NCBI GenBank assembly: GCA_027364665.1
Contig: DAHXOW010000037.1
Span: forward strand, 1 to 13,026
Origin: a bacterium
GTDB lineage: Bacteria; Patescibacteriota; UBA1384; CAJBMM01
Direction of reading: 5' to 3'
Length of the DNA stretch: 13,026 nucleotides
Both the position numbers and the translations under genes were made by a program. Under the pieces are notes generated by a model that saw nothing but the letters and a program-made list of their open reading frames with translations, ran no database searches and was not told the origin of the DNA. Numbering within the stretch: position 1 is the stretch's first letter; every line of letters begins with the position of its first letter. Below are positions 1 through 6,651 of this stretch, piece after piece.

Positions 1-1463
1 AAACCGTCGCCTCCGGGATATCCCATTCCAAGCGCGAGAATTTGTCCGCCGTTGGTCACAGTGACATCGCCGACCGTGCTGATATCTAACCTGCCTCCAC
101 CATTTATTTGGTTCTGTCCATCTATCAACAAGCCATTTGTGGTAACAGTACGCACATAGTCAGACAAAAACTGAGAGTTATTAAGGAATCCCCAAACCTC
201 CGCACTTGATATTGGATTAGTGTACTTTGTCGAAATACCATTAATCGTTACACTGCCGCTATTCAGAATATCTTCTTCACTATCAGCCCAAGAACATTGA
301 AATATGGAACAATTAGGATTCTCATTAACAATTGGTTCTGGACCAAAAATATAACCGTATTGAACCATGGTGGTAGTTGTCCCGGTAGTAACACTTTCAA
401 GATCATTGTGGATATAAACACTACTACTATTTTGATAAGGTCCAGCATAGACAACACTCAGGTCCATCTGGCCAGATTTTGTCAGATCCACCGTGCCATC
501 GTCTTTTGTCGGGTAGACAACAATATGGCTGGTCCCTGCGCCACAATTCAACCCCGAAGATAATTGTGATCCACTAGAATCATAAATGCTCGCACTACAA
601 TTCAATACATAGGACCCGGTCCATGAATTATTAAAATATTTGAGCCTGACTGGCACGTATGACGTGGCCGTTGATCCATTCAACGTCAAACTGCTGGCAT
701 ATCCCCCAGCACTTTGCCAAGATGAATCAGCATTGCTTGAGTTTGCCACACCTTTATTCCAAATGGTGTTAGATGTAATCTGAGAGGTGTTAGCATATTC
801 TAATGAAGCAGCGTCATCAGCGGTTGGAAAAGTAAAGGTGTACTTTACAGACCCACCGGCCGGAACAGTGAAGCCAGAAGGATTAAGCCCAAAATACCCC
901 AACCATTGTTGTGCCCAGTGCATCCCGTCTGAGTACATTGTGTTTTGACCCAAGTGATCAGAGAACAAAGGGGAAAGAGTTGCGCCGCCGCTAACTGACA
1001 GACTTTGCAAATTAACCAATCCGGCTGCATTATCAGCCAAATAAACAGTCGGGCCTCCGCCGCTACCGCCGTTTCCAACAATGTTCAAAATAGTATTGCT
1101 ATTTATCGTGACATCTGAATTATTATTGGTACTGTTCCATATGGAATTATTGTTAGATAAAAAGTTTGTATAAGCGACCCCGTTATACGGACTAATTCGA
1201 CCGTTAGCAAATATCACATATTGGTTGGTGTTATCTCCAGAGATGGTAACTGTATTCGTGCCATTAGCATTTACAACTTGCGCCACCTGTCCAGCCGCAT
1301 GCGCGACGCCAACTGGACCAATTTTCTGGTTCAAGAAAAAAGTCGTACCTACCAATGTCGTTAGAACGGTAACAACAGCAATATATTTTTTTAAATTAAG
1401 AGTCTTGGTTTTCCACCACCAAAAACGGAGATCCGCCCCAAACCGAGATAATCCTTGCCTCAT
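1..1463 (-). CDS. Large exported Gly/Ser/Asn-rich surface protein, N-terminal part (3' end off the left edge)
   Basis: An open frame of 487 codons starts at ATG 1463 and stays open to the window edge. The start is supported by an AGAGGGG Shine-Dalgarno 7 bases upstream. The N-terminus has basic and Trp-rich residues, then a hydrophobic segment at about residues 27-45, then an AHA-type signal peptidase I site near residues 54-56, so the protein is probably secreted or anchored at the surface. The rest is rich in Gly, Ser, Thr and Asn with few charges. It alternates short beta-like stretches with Asn/Gly turns, and a GGSGGG motif lies near residue 125. Only a few cysteines are visible (around residues 307, 325, 387 and 391), and these could form disulfides. 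The last visible stretch (VTNGGQILALG-like) resembles the start of beta-helix or adhesin repeats. The architecture suits an adhesin or cell-surface protein; no specific family is recognised. It lies downstream of the VKOR-like gene but has its own promoter. Confidence 0.8.
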   Translation of the reverse strand, partial: MRQGLSRFGADLRFWWWKTKTLNLKKYIAVVTVLTTLVGTTFFLNQKIGPVGVAHAAGQVAQVVNANGTNTVTISGDNTNQYVIFANGRISPYNGVAYTNFLSNNNSIWNSTNNNSDVTINSNTILNIVGNGGSGGGPTVYLADNAAGLVNLQSLSVSGGATLSPLFSDHLGQNTMYSDGMHWAQQWLGYFGLNPSGFTVPAGGSVKYTFTFPTADDAASLEYANTSQITSNTIWNKGVANSSNADSSWQSAGGYASSLTLNGSTATSYVPVRLKYFNNSWTGSYVLNCSASIYDSSGSQLSSGLNCGAGTSHIVVYPTKDDGTVDLTKSGQMDLSVVYAGPYQNSSSVYIHNDLESVTTGTTTTMVQYGYIFGPEPIVNENPNCSIFQCSWADSEEDILNSGSVTINGISTKYTNPISSAEVWGFLNNSQFLSDYVRTVTTNGLLIDGQNQINGGGRLDISTVGDVTVTNGGQILALGMGYPGGDG

Positions 1464-1514
1464 ATTCAAGCCCCTCTTTAGCTATAATAAGTTAACTCAT
1501 TTATACCTGATTGG

Positions 1515-1543
1515 ATTATAGATAAGCCAAGTATTTATGTCAA
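1515..1543 (-). promoter_or_regulatory. Perfect-consensus sigma70 promoter for the surface protein
   Basis: On the minus strand the sequence reads TTGACA (1538-1543), a 17-base spacer (1521-1537), then TATAAT (1515-1520). Both hexamers match the consensus 6/6 with ideal spacing. Transcription should start near 1508, giving a leader of about 45 nt before the ATG at 1463. The -35 box is made of the last two codons (Leu-Thr) of the upstream VKOR-like gene. Such a strong site implies high, probably unregulated expression of the surface protein. Confidence 0.75.
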
Positions 1544-2020
1544 AACCTTTAATCTTTTGTCATGTAATATTACCGCCAATAGCGATAAAACGAAAATAAT
1601 AACCGTCAATATCGCAGAAGATATACACCAGGCGCACCAGGCATGAATCACAAATTCCTCAAGCGAGCTTAAGTAAATACTGAATAAAAAACCACCGCCG
1701 GCTAATATTAATATGATCCGATTGATTATCACTCTCGGATTTACTACCAGCCAAATCGTCAGTACAAGCAAAGCCAAATAAAACAACACCCCGAGACCGG
1801 CCACCGGAACACCTAAAATATGACTGTGGGAACTGGCTTCAACCGTCGCACAGCCTTTTGTCAAGGAGCAGGGAACGGCAATGTGATTAATGGCCGTATA
1901 AGCCAAATAACTGCTTAAAACCAAACCGAAGCAGGATAAACAGCTGATCGATCCTATCAGCAAGTGCCAACTTCCCGGCAGATTCTTGTTTCGGATTTTT
2001 CTATTATTTTGCTCGGCCAT
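1535..2020 (-). CDS. VKOR-family membrane thiol oxidoreductase
   Basis: This 161-residue membrane protein belongs to the vitamin K epoxide reductase family. In bacteria such proteins reoxidise a DsbA-like partner by passing electrons to quinone, which drives disulfide formation outside the membrane. The sequence shows four to five hydrophobic segments, a loop cysteine pair (C51 and C57, in a CSLTKGC motif) followed by Ser and Gly-x-Pro residues, and the active-site CAWC motif (C129-C132) in a late helix. This is the usual bacterial VKOR layout, here without a fused thioredoxin domain. The ATG at 2020 was chosen because AAAGGTG lies just upstream; a longer frame from 2122 would overlap the preceding transporter gene by 64 bases. 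It follows the NRAMP-like gene closely and is probably co-transcribed with it. No thioredoxin-fold partner is visible in the window. Exported cysteine-containing proteins, such as its downstream neighbour, are possible substrates (inference). Confidence 0.85.
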   Translation of the reverse strand: MAEQNNRKIRNKNLPGSWHLLIGSISCLSCFGLVLSSYLAYTAINHIAVPCSLTKGCATVEASSHSHILGVPVAGLGVLFYLALLVLTIWLVVNPRVIINRIILILAGGGFLFSIYLSSLEEFVIHAWCAWCISSAILTVIIFVLSLLAVILHDKRLKVLT

Positions 2021-2058
2021 GTAACACCTTTCACTCGGCTGTTTGTCATATCTCTTAA

Positions 2059-3306
2059 TCAGAAAATCATTTGATAAAACATCACTAAGGTCGCCACGAT
2101 CATAATTACCACACTCATCCAACCAAAGAGATTATCAAACCAACCGTTAACGTATTTTCCCATGATTTTTTTGTCATTGGCAATCAACAGTATCAAAATA
2201 ATCAACAACGGGCCGATTACCCCGTCGGCCACTTGTGAATAAAACAGTCCTTTGATCGGATCAAGACCGAAAAACATAATCACCACCCCTGCCAACAACG
2301 ACAGCGTGATTACCCCGTAAAACCCTTTATCTTGAGACAGATGATCATCCAGACTGTTTTTCCAACCGGCCGTCTCGGCTACTACGTAGGCAGTGGATGA
2401 GGCCAATATCGGTACGGCTAATAAGCCGGCGCCGAGTATACCGACAGCGAAGAGATATTTGGCCAATGGCCCGGCAATCGGAGCCAAGGCAGCTGCCGCA
2501 TCGACTGCCGTGTTAATTGTCTGTCCGTGAGTAAAAATGGTCGCCGCCGTGGAGACCATGATAAAAATCGTTATTACCTGTGAAAAAAGAAAGCCAGGGG
2601 CGTTATAAAAATCGGCGTGTCGGGCTTCTTGCTTTGCTTCCGCTTGCGTTCTGTCCTCTTCAACTTCTTCTTTTGTCTGCCAATAAAAAAGATACGGGGT
2701 AATCGTTGTTCCCAAAATTCCGACCGCGGCAATCCAATAACCCGTTCCCAGTGAAATATGTCCCGGCCAAACAAAACTCTCCAATACCCTGCCCCAGTTT
2801 GGTTTTGCCAAAAAAGCGGAAAAGACGTAGGCAAAGAAGAAGAGTATCAGCCATTCGAAATAAACCATTATTTTACGGTACGACAGAAACACCACCATGT
2901 ACCAAATCAAAATGGTCAAAGGCACAACAAAAAGACGGTAATTGACTCCGGTGATAAGCCCGATTACGGCCGACATTCCGACAATGTCCGCTCCGATTGT
3001 AAACACATTGGCAAAGATCAGTCCGAAAGTAGCCAGCCAGGCAAAAAAAGGATGGAAATGGGCTTTAAAAATATTGGACAGACCGGTTTTTTTAATGTCT
3101 CCGACTCTGGCACACATCGCCTGAACGGCAATCAGCATCGGAATAGCCAGAATCATTAACCAAATTTGAGATAAACCGTAAGTCGCTCCACTGATGGAAT
3201 AAGTAGAAATTCCGGCCGGGTCGTTATCCGCCCCACCGGTAATAATTCCGGGCAAAGACTTGGCGGACAACTGTCTGCTCTCTTCGCGAAAGTGACTGTA
3301 TTTCAT
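2059..3306 (-). CDS. NRAMP-like divalent metal transporter
   Basis: This 415-residue protein has about eleven hydrophobic helices and the SLC11/NRAMP fold signature. The first helix carries GGADNDPAGIST (about residues 24-35), corresponding to the DPGN metal-binding break of canonical MntH. In helix 6 the canonical M-P-H region is replaced by TTITPYLFYWQ (about residues 200-210), so the metal-coordinating methionine is Thr and the following His is Tyr. This places it in a divergent NRAMP-like group whose ion may be Mn2+, Fe2+ or Mg2+; specificity cannot be read from the sequence. A hydrophilic Glu/Lys-rich loop follows helix 6. The ATG at 3306 overlaps the transketolase stop as ATGA, with GGAG upstream inside that gene, so the two are translationally coupled. 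The VKOR-like gene follows. Confidence 0.85.
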   Translation of the reverse strand: MKYSHFREESRQLSAKSLPGIITGGADNDPAGISTYSISGATYGLSQIWLMILAIPMLIAVQAMCARVGDIKKTGLSNIFKAHFHPFFAWLATFGLIFANVFTIGADIVGMSAVIGLITGVNYRLFVVPLTILIWYMVVFLSYRKIMVYFEWLILFFFAYVFSAFLAKPNWGRVLESFVWPGHISLGTGYWIAAVGILGTTITPYLFYWQTKEEVEEDRTQAEAKQEARHADFYNAPGFLFSQVITIFIMVSTAATIFTHGQTINTAVDAAAALAPIAGPLAKYLFAVGILGAGLLAVPILASSTAYVVAETAGWKNSLDDHLSQDKGFYGVITLSLLAGVVIMFFGLDPIKGLFYSQVADGVIGPLLIILILLIANDKKIMGKYVNGWFDNLFGWMSVVIMIVATLVMFYQMIF

Positions 3307-5141
3307 CTGATCTTCTCCGATAATTCTCTAACGGCTTCAACGATAAATTTAGCTGAGATACGATGATAGTCAAGCAATTCTTCGGGTAATCCGGATCGTG
3401 AAAGGTCACCAACCGCCAATTTAACGAACGGCGGTAAAACAACCTTTTTGTCGGAAAAACAATTAAGCACCGCATCCCCAAGTCCTCCGCTCGGGCGATG
3501 ATCTTCGACGACAATCAATCCTTTAGTTTGTTGTGCCGCTTGCAAAATAGTTTCTCTATCGATCGGTTTAACGGAATAGGCGTCGATTATTCGAATAAAA
3601 GTCCCCTCTTCTTTCAATCGGACATGTGCTTTCAGGGCCTGATGCACCGTTGTGCCACAGGCGATCACCGTGATTAAGTCATGGTCGGATGATTTTAAAA
3701 TTTTACTCTTGCCGATTTCAAAAGATTCGTTAGTCGAATAAATATTCGGCGTTTTTTGTCGCAAAACCCGCAAATAACGTATTCCTTTTGCAGTTAACAA
3801 TTTGTCCAGCAGTCGCCGTGCTGAGATAATATCCGAAGGACAGATAACAATAGATTCCGGCAGAGTTTGCAACATGGCGATATCTTCTAAACCCATCTGA
3901 GATGGGCCATCCTGACCGATTGCTACCCCAGCATGAGTACCGATCAACAGCAAATCAGCTTGGCTGAGCGCGGCCATCCTCAGTTGATCAAAGGCTCTGG
4001 TCCAAAAAGCTCCGAAAGTGGCGGCGACCGGCAGAAAACCAAACTTGGATAAACCGATCGAGACTTCAATGATTAGCTGTTCGGAGATATAACACTCGAT
4101 CAGTTGATCAGAAGAAATTGATTCAACCTCATCCAAATGAGTAGAATTTTTAACATCTCCGTCCAGAGCAATAATTTGACCGTTTCGACCCGCCAAATAA
4201 GCTAGCCGTTTACCTATCGCTTCTCTCATCGATAAATCATCATCAACTAATGGCAAATCATTGATTGTTATTCTTTCATCAGTCGGAATAATTGACTTCA
4301 AATCCTCTGGAAATAAGGGCCTGACTTTTTGATTCAGATCAAACGGTTCCAATTCGGCCTGGGCAGCTTCAAACTCAAGCTCACTCAGAGCCTTGCCGTG
4401 CCAACCGTTTTTATCCGCTAGAAAGGAAACTCCATATCCTTTCAGCGAACGAAAAATGATAGCCGTCGGTAAGTTTTTTTCCTTAGTCGCTTCTTCTAAA
4501 CTCAAAGTAATGTCCCGATAATCGTGCCCGTCGATTACGATAGTCCGCCAACCGAATGAGGCAAATCGATCACGATAAATGTCCGCCTGGTGACCATAAG
4601 CGGTCGGACCGCTCTGGCCGAGTCGGTTAATGTCCACCAAAGCAACGACTTTGGTTAAATGTTGTTGAGAAATAAATTCAGCCGCTTCCCAGACCGAACC
4701 CTCGGCTAATTCTCCGTCTCCCATCAGTACCCAAATACGACCGGATGATTTTAAACGTCTTAAGGCCAAAGCCATTCCGGCTGCCATACCGAGTCCCATT
4801 CCCAGCGACCCGGTAGCTACCATATTATGCCGAAATCTCGGAGTAGGATGTCCTTCAAGCGGACTATCAATTTGTCGAAAATTCAGTAAATCCCCTTTCT
4901 CGATTACACCCATGGCCTGATACATGGCATATAACAGCGGAGCGGCATGTCCTTTGGAAAAAAGCAGTCTGTCATTGGCCAATAGCTCCGGGTGTTTGGG
5001 GTCGTAAACAAGATATTCGGATAGCAGGACCGCCATAACATCGGCGGCAGACAAACAGGAAGTCGGATGGCCCGACTTGGCCTGAGTAGTCATCCTTAAA
5101 CTCCAATAGCGTAACTGTTTGGCTAATTCCACTGCGCTCAA
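3303..5141 (-). CDS. tkt: Transketolase (full length, thiamine-diphosphate dependent)
   Basis: This 612-residue cytosolic enzyme transfers two-carbon ketol units between sugar phosphates in the non-oxidative pentose phosphate pathway. The TPP-binding half carries SGHPTS (23-28), FSKGHAAP (61-68), EGHPTPR (96-102), GSLGMGLGMAAG (111-122), and the GDGELAEG motif at 141-148 completed by Asn172. The pyrimidine half has ISEQ with the catalytic Glu354, then TFGAFWTRAFDQ and DGPSQMG (411-417). A C-terminal transketolase domain (about 485-605) completes it. The length and motif style match the shorter, animal-like transketolases of about 620 residues and not the 660-residue E. coli type. The start is TTG at 5141, chosen because AGAGGGG lies 7-8 bases upstream and the protein begins as expected there; the alternative GTG at 5132 has poorer spacing. 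It is the first gene of the minus-strand operon with the NRAMP-like and VKOR-like genes. Confidence 0.95.
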   Translation of the reverse strand: MSAVELAKQLRYWSLRMTTQAKSGHPTSCLSAADVMAVLLSEYLVYDPKHPELLANDRLLFSKGHAAPLLYAMYQAMGVIEKGDLLNFRQIDSPLEGHPTPRFRHNMVATGSLGMGLGMAAGMALALRRLKSSGRIWVLMGDGELAEGSVWEAAEFISQQHLTKVVALVDINRLGQSGPTAYGHQADIYRDRFASFGWRTIVIDGHDYRDITLSLEEATKEKNLPTAIIFRSLKGYGVSFLADKNGWHGKALSELEFEAAQAELEPFDLNQKVRPLFPEDLKSIIPTDERITINDLPLVDDDLSMREAIGKRLAYLAGRNGQIIALDGDVKNSTHLDEVESISSDQLIECYISEQLIIEVSIGLSKFGFLPVAATFGAFWTRAFDQLRMAALSQADLLLIGTHAGVAIGQDGPSQMGLEDIAMLQTLPESIVICPSDIISARRLLDKLLTAKGIRYLRVLRQKTPNIYSTNESFEIGKSKILKSSDHDLITVIACGTTVHQALKAHVRLKEEGTFIRIIDAYSVKPIDRETILQAAQQTKGLIVVEDHRPSGGLGDAVLNCFSDKKVVLPPFVKLAVGDLSRSGLPEELLDYHRISAKFIVEAVRELSEKIR

Positions 5142-5177
5142 GATGTTCCCCTCTTATTTTTTTATTTTTCGTTATTA

Positions 5178-5186
5178 ATCCTAGCA
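5178..5186 (-). promoter_or_regulatory. Possible extended -10 promoter of the transketolase operon
   Basis: The minus strand reads TGCTAGGAT, a TGN-extended -10 element, about 37 bases upstream of the TTG start. No good -35 hexamer is present at the right distance. It lies downstream of the tRNA-Trp terminator, where a new promoter is expected. It resembles the TGCTACAAT elements at two other promoters in this window. Confidence 0.3.
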
Positions 5187-5220
5187 ATTCTTGGCTCAAA
5201 TATAAACACAACAATTGTCG

Positions 5221-5250
5221 AAACAAAAAGTGAAGCACTCAGCCTCACTT
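5221..5250 (-). terminator. Rho-independent terminator after tRNA-Trp
   Basis: On the minus strand a 9-bp stem (AAGTGAGGC pairing with GCTTCACTT, one G-U wobble) closes a TGAGT loop (hairpin 5228-5250). The run TTTTTGTTT follows. It begins about 8 bases after the CCA end of tRNA-Trp and closes the tRNA/rpmG cluster before the transketolase operon. Confidence 0.75.
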
Positions 5251-5257
5251 ACCCAAA

Positions 5258-5331
5258 TGGCACGGATGGAGGGAATCGAACCCCCGCTCGCGGTTTTGGA
5301 GACCGCCGGCCTGCCACTAACCGACACCCGC
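5258..5331 (-). tRNA. tRNA-Trp (anticodon CCA)
   Basis: A 74-nt cloverleaf with acceptor GCGGGTG paired to CATCCGT (two G-U wobbles), discriminator G and an encoded CCA. The anticodon stem is GCGGT/ACCGC around loop CTCCAAA, giving anticodon CCA. The T-arm is GGGGG-TTCGATT-CCCTC. It is the last gene of the cluster, after rpmG. In many bacteria tRNA-Trp sits just before secE-nusG, but here a terminator follows instead. Confidence 0.93.
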
Positions 5332-5345
5332 CTAACTTGGGCTAC

Positions 5346-5373
5346 ATTGTAGCACACCAATCATCTAAGACAA
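5346..5373 (-). promoter_or_regulatory. Internal promoter for tRNA-Trp
   Basis: The minus strand reads TTGTCT (5368-5373), a 16-base spacer, then TACAAT (5346-5351), with TGC directly before the -10 (extended -10). The predicted start near 5339 is 8 bases before the mature tRNA-Trp 5' end. A short palindrome, GCTACA-T-TGTAGC (5341-5353), covers the -10 box. It would let tRNA-Trp be transcribed independently of the upstream tRNAs and rpmG. Confidence 0.5.
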
Positions 5374-5412
5374 AGCGTTTAATGGTCTCTTTAAAAGATT
5401 CGTATTTGTATT

Positions 5413-5577
5413 TTATTTTTTTTCTTTATGCAAGGTATGTTTCCGGCAAACACGACAGTGCTTTTTTAAGGCCAATTTTTCGGTCGTATTGTTACGATTG
5501 CGTTCGGTGTGAATATTGCTTAACCCACATTCTTCACAAACCAGAGTAACCATTTCGCGCGCATCTTTTTTCGCCAT
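5413..5577 (-). CDS. rpmG: 50S ribosomal protein L33, zinc-ribbon (C+) form
   Basis: A 54-residue basic protein that is part of the large ribosomal subunit near the E site. It has the two CxxC pairs of the zinc-binding L33 type: C14/C17 (CEEC) and C41/C44 (CRVC). The central [15 protein letters not shown] stretch and the C-terminal KHTLHKEKK are characteristic. Length and start (MAKKDARE) fit the family, and AAAGGAAAATA precedes the ATG at 5577. It lies 22 bases after tRNA-Thr(GGU) and before tRNA-Trp, inside the translation cluster. The frames antisense to it are shadows. Confidence 0.95.
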   Translation of the reverse strand: MAKKDAREMVTLVCEECGLSNIHTERNRNNTTEKLALKKHCRVCRKHTLHKEKK

Positions 5578-5599
5578 TATTTTCCTTTTTTTATTTTAC

Positions 5600-5675
5600 T
5601 GGAGCTGAAGACGGGAATTGAACCCGTGACCTCGCCCTTACCAAGGGCGTGCTCTACCAACTGAGCTACTTCAGC
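5600..5675 (-). tRNA. tRNA-Thr (anticodon GGU)
   Basis: A 76-nt cloverleaf with acceptor GCTGAAG/CTTCAGC, discriminator T and an encoded CCA. The D-arm is GCTC-AGTTGGTA-GAGC. The anticodon stem is CGCCC/GGGCG with loop TTGGTAA, giving anticodon GGT. The T-arm is ACGGG-TTCAATT-CCCGT. It closely resembles E. coli thrT. It sits between tRNA-Tyr and rpmG. Confidence 0.95.
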
Positions 5676-5682
5676 TAACAAT

Positions 5683-5770
5683 TGGTGCTGAGAAAAGGAT
5701 TCGAACCTTTGTAGCCACTAGGGGCGCCTGATTTACAGTCAGGTGCGATTGACCGCTCCGCCATCTCAGC
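5683..5770 (-). tRNA. tRNA-Tyr (anticodon GUA)
   Basis: An 88-nt class II tRNA with a long variable arm, as expected for bacterial tRNA-Tyr. Acceptor GCTGAGA pairs with TCTCAGC, followed by discriminator A and an encoded CCA. The anticodon stem is CCTGA/TCAGG around CTGTAAA, giving anticodon GTA. It is separated by only 7 bases from each neighbouring tRNA, so the three form one transcript. Confidence 0.95.
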
Positions 5771-5777
5771 AAAAACA

Positions 5778-5853
5778 TGGAGCCGATGAGCGGACTCGAA
5801 CCGCTGACCAGCGGTTTACAAAACCGCTGCTCTACCAACTGAGCTACATCGGC
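5778..5853 (-). tRNA. tRNA-Thr (anticodon UGU)
   Basis: A 76-nt cloverleaf with acceptor GCCGATG/CATCGGC, discriminator T and an encoded CCA. The anticodon stem is GCGGT/ACCGC around TTTGTAA, giving anticodon TGT. The T-arm is AGCGG-TTCGAGT-CCGCT. It is the first gene of the minus-strand cluster. Upstream, TTAAGATAATA offers only a weak -10 candidate (GATAAT) with no clear -35. Confidence 0.95.
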
Positions 5854-5922
5854 CAACCATAAGCTCGTATTATCTTAACACATCGGTCTCAAAAATGCGA
5901 GTCACTAAAGAGAGCTAATTTC

Positions 5923-5931
5923 TGCTACAAT
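5923..5931 (+). promoter_or_regulatory. Extended -10 promoter of the holB operon
   Basis: TGCTACAAT gives a TGN motif joined to TACAAT (5926-5931); the -35 region is poor. The predicted start near 5938 leaves a leader of only about 9 nt before the ATG at 5947, so the mRNA is nearly leaderless. The intergenic region is 93 bases and shared with the divergent tRNA cluster. Confidence 0.5.
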
Positions 5932-5946
5932 AACCGTGGAGTGGAT

Positions 5947-6651
5947 ATGAAATTCCCGGATCAAGCTTATTGGCAACAGGGACATGCCTTTTTGGTTATC
6001 TCACCTGTTTCCAATTGGCAGAATATATCGGATCAGGCAATTAAAAATTGGCAGGTTTCTAAATTCGACCTGACGATTGTCGGACAAGACCAACCCATTT
6101 CGGTTGAATCAGCGAGAGAATTAAGATCCGATTGTCAAAAACAACCAATCGGAGGTCCGATTCGCTTGGGAATTCTGTGGGGCATTGAAAGAATATCGGA
6201 CGAAGCAGCCAATAGCCTTCTTAAAATCCTAGAAGAGCCACCGACAGCAACCCGTTTTCTGCTTTTCAGTAAAAATCGTCGTGTGTTGCCAACCATCCGT
6301 TCACGTTGTCAAGTTTGGACAGTCCCAACAGAAGAACATATTAAAGAACAACCGTTGGTTCCTCTTGATAAGAGACTCGGTTTTGCTAAAGTGATCGTGG
6401 AGATCAAGAAGGTGGTTGAGGAAAATAAATCAACCGAATTAATTGATCAGTGGATTGATCATTTGCTCGATAACCAGACAGACGATCAAGATAAGGCATT
6501 ACATTGGCTGATTGAAGCTAGAACCGCTATTCAGGAAACCGCAGTAAACCAAGAAGCTCTTTTGGAATCAGCATGGCTAAATTTGACAAAGAATTTGTCG
6601 TTTATTGATTTTGATCAAGAAAAACGACACATGGAAAAACGAAGGAATTAA
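5947..6651 (+). CDS. holB: Compact DNA polymerase III delta'-like clamp-loader subunit
   Basis: This 234-residue protein corresponds to the delta' stator of the clamp loader, which helps load the beta clamp onto primed DNA. It is recognised by AANSLLKILEEPP (about 87-99), the hallmark of delta' and DnaX, and by LPTIRSRCQ (about 114-122), the conserved SRC segment that contacts the ATP site of the neighbouring subunit. GILWGIERIS just before corresponds to the Walker B-like strand, with the acidic residues changed. There is no Walker A P-loop and no zinc module, and the protein is about 100 residues shorter than the E. coli form, so it cannot bind ATP in the usual way. The ATG at 5947 is preferred because GGAG ends 5 bases upstream; a GTG at 5941 is in frame but lacks an SD. 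The TPR gene begins directly after its stop. Confidence 0.8.
   Translation: MKFPDQAYWQQGHAFLVISPVSNWQNISDQAIKNWQVSKFDLTIVGQDQPISVESARELRSDCQKQPIGGPIRLGILWGIERISDEAANSLLKILEEPPTATRFLLFSKNRRVLPTIRSRCQVWTVPTEEHIKEQPLVPLDKRLGFAKVIVEIKKVVEENKSTELIDQWIDHLLDNQTDDQDKALHWLIEARTAIQETAVNQEALLESAWLNLTKNLSFIDFDQEKRHMEKRRN

Noticed and set aside
263..1081. Minus-strand frames of 64 and 78 codons and plus-strand frames in the same area
   Set aside because: They are in other frames inside the long open surface-protein gene and lack SD and domain signals.
2021..2122. A longer N-terminus for the VKOR-like protein
   Set aside because: The extension overlaps the transporter gene by 64 bases, is hydrophilic and unlike the family, and the ATG at 2020 has a good SD.
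3303..3306. TGA as a recoded sense codon
   Set aside because: The TGA ending transketolase falls exactly at the expected C-terminus and forms an ATGA coupling with the next gene, so it is used as a stop.
5337..5549. A 70-codon plus-strand frame
   Set aside because: It is antisense to rpmG, whose zinc-ribbon L33 sequence on the minus strand is unmistakable.
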